Assembly: GCA_935421135.1 (NCBI GenBank)
Contig: OW285188.1
Coordinates: 9,962,733-10,026,732 of the forward strand
Source: Bugulina stolonifera
Taxonomy: Eukaryota > Bryozoa > Gymnolaemata > Cheilostomatida > Bugulidae
Reading direction: 5' to 3'
Length of the DNA stretch: 64,000 bases
Shown piece after piece: positions 60,966-64,000 of the stretch. The translations under genes and the position numbers were made by a program. The notes under the pieces were generated by a model. It did no database searches. It saw nothing but the letters and a program-made list of their open reading frames with translations, and had not been told where the DNA came from. How positions within the stretch are numbered: position 1 is the first letter of the stretch; the number at the start of each line of letters is the position of its first letter.

Positions 60966-61085
60966 GTCTACGGCCATATCACATTGGAAACGCCAGTTCC
61001 CGCCCGATCACTGAAGCTAAGCGATGTTGAGCCTGCGTAAGTACCAGGACGGGTGACCGCCTGGCAACGCCAGGTACCGTAGACC
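60966..61085 (+). rRNA. 5S: 5S rRNA, variant type (unit 63)
   Basis: Allele T72/C99. Confidence 0.75.
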
Positions 61086-61695
61086 TTTTGCTACAAAAAG
61101 TATATACATTTTAATTAATTACCTGAATGTACATTTAACTCCGTGTGGGTTACTCGCATTCAAATATCTTCCGCGGGTCGTATACATGCATGCCAGGGTC
61201 ATTATAATTAAGTCCAGTGTGAGTACCTGGCACTAAAACAGATCAGGATGACAGCAGTGGAGAGCTGGAAAGCGCATAGTGCGACGCAATCGCAGACACT
61301 GTTAGACAGGCCGGGCAAGTTAAGAGAAATGAGGAATGCGCGCCATCTAACAGTCGTCATCGCATTATTACATCTGAAATAATTCAGATCAGATGAAACT
61401 CAATATCAACTAATGAATCGAGAATAACATCGGTTCATCAGTTGACCGTGCGTGCTGTTAACAGTGTCACATAGGCTGCATCATGTGTTGTGCAAAACGA
61501 GGATTCACTCTGTAGCCAAAAGTTCATAAATACCACCGCAGGAGCAGTAAAGCAAGTACAATAGTCTAGCAATTGAGGGATACCAACTCTTAAAGACAAA
61601 TGTTACCAGTGGGTAAAATATTGAATTGTGATATAAAATGGCTTTTCAGCTGTCCATGACAGGTGGGAAAAAAAAGTTGACTACTACTGCAGCAA

Positions 61696-61815
61696 AAGCC
61701 TACAGCACCTGGTATTCCCAAGCGGTCACCCATCCAAGTACTAACCAGGCTCAACGTTGCTTAGCTTCAGTGATCGGACGAGAACTGGCGTTTTCAACGT
61801 GATATGGCCGTAGAC
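61696..61815 (-). rRNA. 5S: 5S rRNA, main type (unit 63)
   Basis: C95T allele. Spacer d, leader I. Confidence 0.95.
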
Positions 61816-61948
61816 AACAACACATGAAACAAAACTCAAGTAGTTGGTACCACAATCTATCTGACCAATCAGAGTGGAATAGCTCTCCTGCTCCATAGAT
61901 GGCGTTGATAATGCACGGATTAAAGAATGCCAACCGCTTATAGCCAGT

Positions 61949-62068
61949 GTCTACGGCCATATCACATTGGAAACGCCAGTTCCCGCCCGATCACTGAAGC
62001 TAAGCGATGTTGAGCCTGCGCAAGTACCAGGACGGGTGACCGCCTGGGAACGCCAGGTACCGTAGACC
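61949..62068 (+). rRNA. 5S: 5S rRNA, variant type (unit 64)
   Basis: Allele C72/G99. Confidence 0.8.
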
Positions 62069-62678
62069 TTTTGCTACAAAAAGTATATACATTTTAATTA
62101 ATTACCTGAATGTACATTTAACTCCGTGTGGGTTACTCGCATTCAAATATCTTCCGCGGGTCGTATACATGCATGCCAGGGTCATTATCATTAAGTCCAG
62201 TGTGAGTACCTGCCACTAAAACAGATCAGGATGACAGCAGTGAAGAGCTGGAAAGCGCATAGTGCGACGCAATCGCAGACACTGTTAGACAGGCCGGGCA
62301 AGTTAAGAGAAATGAGGAATGCGCGCCATCTAACAGTCGTCATCGCATTATTACATCTGAAATAATTCAGATCAGATGAAACTCAATATCAACTAATGAA
62401 TCGAGAATAACATCGGTTCATCAGTTGACCGTGCGTGCTGTTAACAGTGTCACATAGGCTGCATCATGTGTTGTGCAAAACGAGGATTCACTCTGTAGCC
62501 AAAAGTTCATAAATACCACCGCAGGAGCAGTAAAGCAAGTACAATAGTCTAGCAATTGAGGGATACCAACTCTTAAAGACAAATGTTACCAGTGGGTACA
62601 ATATTGAATTGTGATATAAAATGGCTTTTCAGCTGTCCATGACAGGTGGGAAAAAAAAGTTGACTACTACTGCAGCAA

Positions 62679-62798
62679 AAGCCTACAGCACCTGGTATTC
62701 CCAGGCGGTCACCCATCCAAGTACTAACCAGGCTCAACGTTGCTTAGCTTCAGTGATCGGACGAGAACTGGCGTTTTCAACGTGATATGGCCGTAGAC
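62679..62798 (-). rRNA. 5S: 5S rRNA, main type (unit 64)
   Basis: Majority sequence. Spacer a3, leader I. Confidence 0.95.
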
Positions 62799-62931
62799 AA
62801 CAACACATGAAACAAAACTCAAGTAGTTGGTACCACAATCTATCTGACCAATCAGAGTGGAATAGCTCTCCTGCTCCATAGATGGCGTTGATAATGCACG
62901 GATTAAAGAATGCCAACCGCTTATAGCCAGT

Positions 62932-63051
62932 GTCTACGGCCATATCACATTGGAAACGCCAGTTCCCGCCCGATCACTGAAGCTAAGCGATGTTGAGCCT
63001 GCGCAAGTACCAGGACGGGTGACCGCCTGGGAACGCCAGGTACCGTAGACC
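62932..63051 (+). rRNA. 5S: 5S rRNA, variant type (unit 65)
   Basis: Allele C72/G99. Confidence 0.8.
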
Positions 63052-63662
63052 TTTTGCTACAAAAAGTATATACATTTTAATTAATTACCTGAATGTACAT
63101 TTAACTCCGTGTGGGTTACTCGCATTCAAATATCTTCCGCGGGTCGTATACATGCATGCCAGGGTCATTATAATTAAGTCCAGTGTGAGTACCTGCCACT
63201 AAAACAGATCAGGATGACAGCAGTGAAGAGCTGGAAAGCGCATAGTGCGACGCAATCGCAGACACTGTTAGACAGGCCCGGCAAGGTAAAGAGAAATGAG
63301 GAATGCGCGCCATCTAACAGTCGTCATCGCATTATTACATCTGAAATAATTCAGATCAGATGAAACTCAATATCAACTAATGAATCGAGAATAACATCGG
63401 TTCATCAGTTGACCGTGCGTGCTGTTAACAGTGTCACATAGGCTGCATCATGTGTTGTGCGAAACGAGGAGTCACTCTGTAGCCAAAAGTTCATAAATAC
63501 CACCGCAGGAGCAGTAAAGCAAGTACAATAGTCTAGCAATTGAGGGATACCAACTCTTAAAGACAAATGTTACCAGTGGGTAAAATATTGAATTGTGATA
63601 TAAAATGGCTTTTCAGCTGTCCATGACAGGTGGGAAAAAAAAGTTGACTACTACTGCAGCAA

Positions 63663-63782
63663 AAGCCTACAGCACCTGGTATTCCCAGGCGGTCACCCAT
63701 CCAAGTACTAACCAGGCTCAACGTTGCTTAGCTTCAGTGATCGGACGAGAACTGGCGTTTTCAACGTGATATGGCCGTAGAC
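63663..63782 (-). rRNA. 5S: 5S rRNA, main type (unit 65)
   Basis: Majority sequence. Spacer f, leader IIIt. Confidence 0.95.
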
Positions 63783-63915
63783 AACAACACACGAAACAAA
63801 ACTCAAGTAGTTGGTACCACAATCTATCTGACCAATCAGAGTGGAAAAGCTCTCCTGCTCCATAGATAGCGTTTATAATGCACGGATTAAAGAATGCCAA
63901 CCGCGTATAGCCAGT

Positions 63916-64000
63916 GTCTACGGCCATATCACATTGGAAACGCCAGTTCCCGCCCGATCACTGAAGCTAAGCGATGTTGAGCCTGCGTAAGTACCAGGAC
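63916..64000 (+). rRNA. 5S: 5S rRNA, variant type (unit 66), 3' end cut by window
   Basis: Residues 1 to about 85 are present; the rest lies beyond the window. T72 allele; position 99 is not visible. The array evidently continues. Confidence 0.8.

Larger units (their letters stand above)
60966..63915. repeat. Higher-order block d-a3-f, copy 3 (units 63-65)
   Basis: Same order, with IIIt as in units 49-51, so these two copies share a more recent origin. Confidence 0.65.
1..64000. repeat. 5S rDNA tandem array, 983-984 bp unit
   Basis: Sixty-five repeats in constant orientation fill the window. Length alternates because one spacer indel gives a short form (ggccgggcaagttaagag) or a long form (ggcccggcaaggtaaagag, +1). 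Markers are given in unit-1 coordinates. Spacer classes: a, short form with c641 (a2 adds g519; a3 has c231); b, long form, otherwise plain (b2 has a284); c, short with a304 a305 and g430; d, short with g255 and usually g285; e, long with c391, g519, g528 g529 (e1 adds t297 and usually a T7 tract; e2 adds a420); f, long with g519 and g529; g, short with g519 and c545, usually also g611 and g668. Leader types: I is the majority (t850, t905, g926, t945, t963); Ic has c850; II has a926 and g963 (IIc adds c850; IIS adds c945); III has c850, a905, a926, g963 (IIIt adds t932). Confidence 0.98.

Noticed and set aside
1..64000. Mobile element or satellite unrelated to genes as the basis of the array
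   Set aside because: No terminal repeats, target-site duplications or transposase; both conserved blocks are clearly 5S rRNA genes.

Overview
The whole window is one uninterrupted tandem array of eukaryotic 5S ribosomal RNA genes. About 65 repeats of 983-984 bp run from the first base to the last, and no unique flanking DNA is present. I see no protein-coding gene, transposon, CRISPR array or bacterial-type signal. The main 5S sequence (5' GTCTACGGCCATATCACGTTG..., box C with TACTTGGATGGGTGACC) is of the metazoan, invertebrate-like kind. A protostome such as a lophotrochozoan seems most likely, but the phylum cannot be fixed from this locus.

Each repeat carries two different 5S genes in opposite orientation. 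The main-type gene lies on the minus strand and is almost invariant. A variant-type gene lies on the plus strand and differs from it by 16 substitutions and one inserted base (about 86% identity). The two genes are divergent: their 5' ends are separated by a 133-bp leader region. Their 3' ends face the neighbouring genes across a 610-611 bp spacer. Both end in TTTT, and the main-type gene has a second T8 tract 20 bp further on. In total there are 65 complete main-type genes, 64 complete variant-type genes and two variant-type genes cut by the window ends.

The variant does not look like a decaying pseudogene. Two helix pairs carry double compensatory changes, five further changes turn wobbles or mismatches into Watson-Crick pairs, and the variant is itself nearly identical in every repeat. 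It may be a second, structurally stabilised 5S RNA isotype with altered internal promoter boxes and its own upstream sequence.

Unit numbering used below: a unit begins with the plus-strand variant gene, continues through the long spacer and the minus-strand main gene, and ends with the 133-bp leader. Linked sequence markers define leader types (I, Ic, II, IIc, IIS, III, IIIt) and spacer classes (a-g), which are explained in the entry for the whole array. Units 1-18 (left 17.7 kb) use spacer classes a, b and c. Units 19-65 use mainly d, e, f and g, in recurring two- and three-unit blocks, so the array has higher-order structure. The boundary units 17-19 carry an unusual density of private mutations. 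Several units (for example 26, 39 and 45) are visible recombinants between classes.
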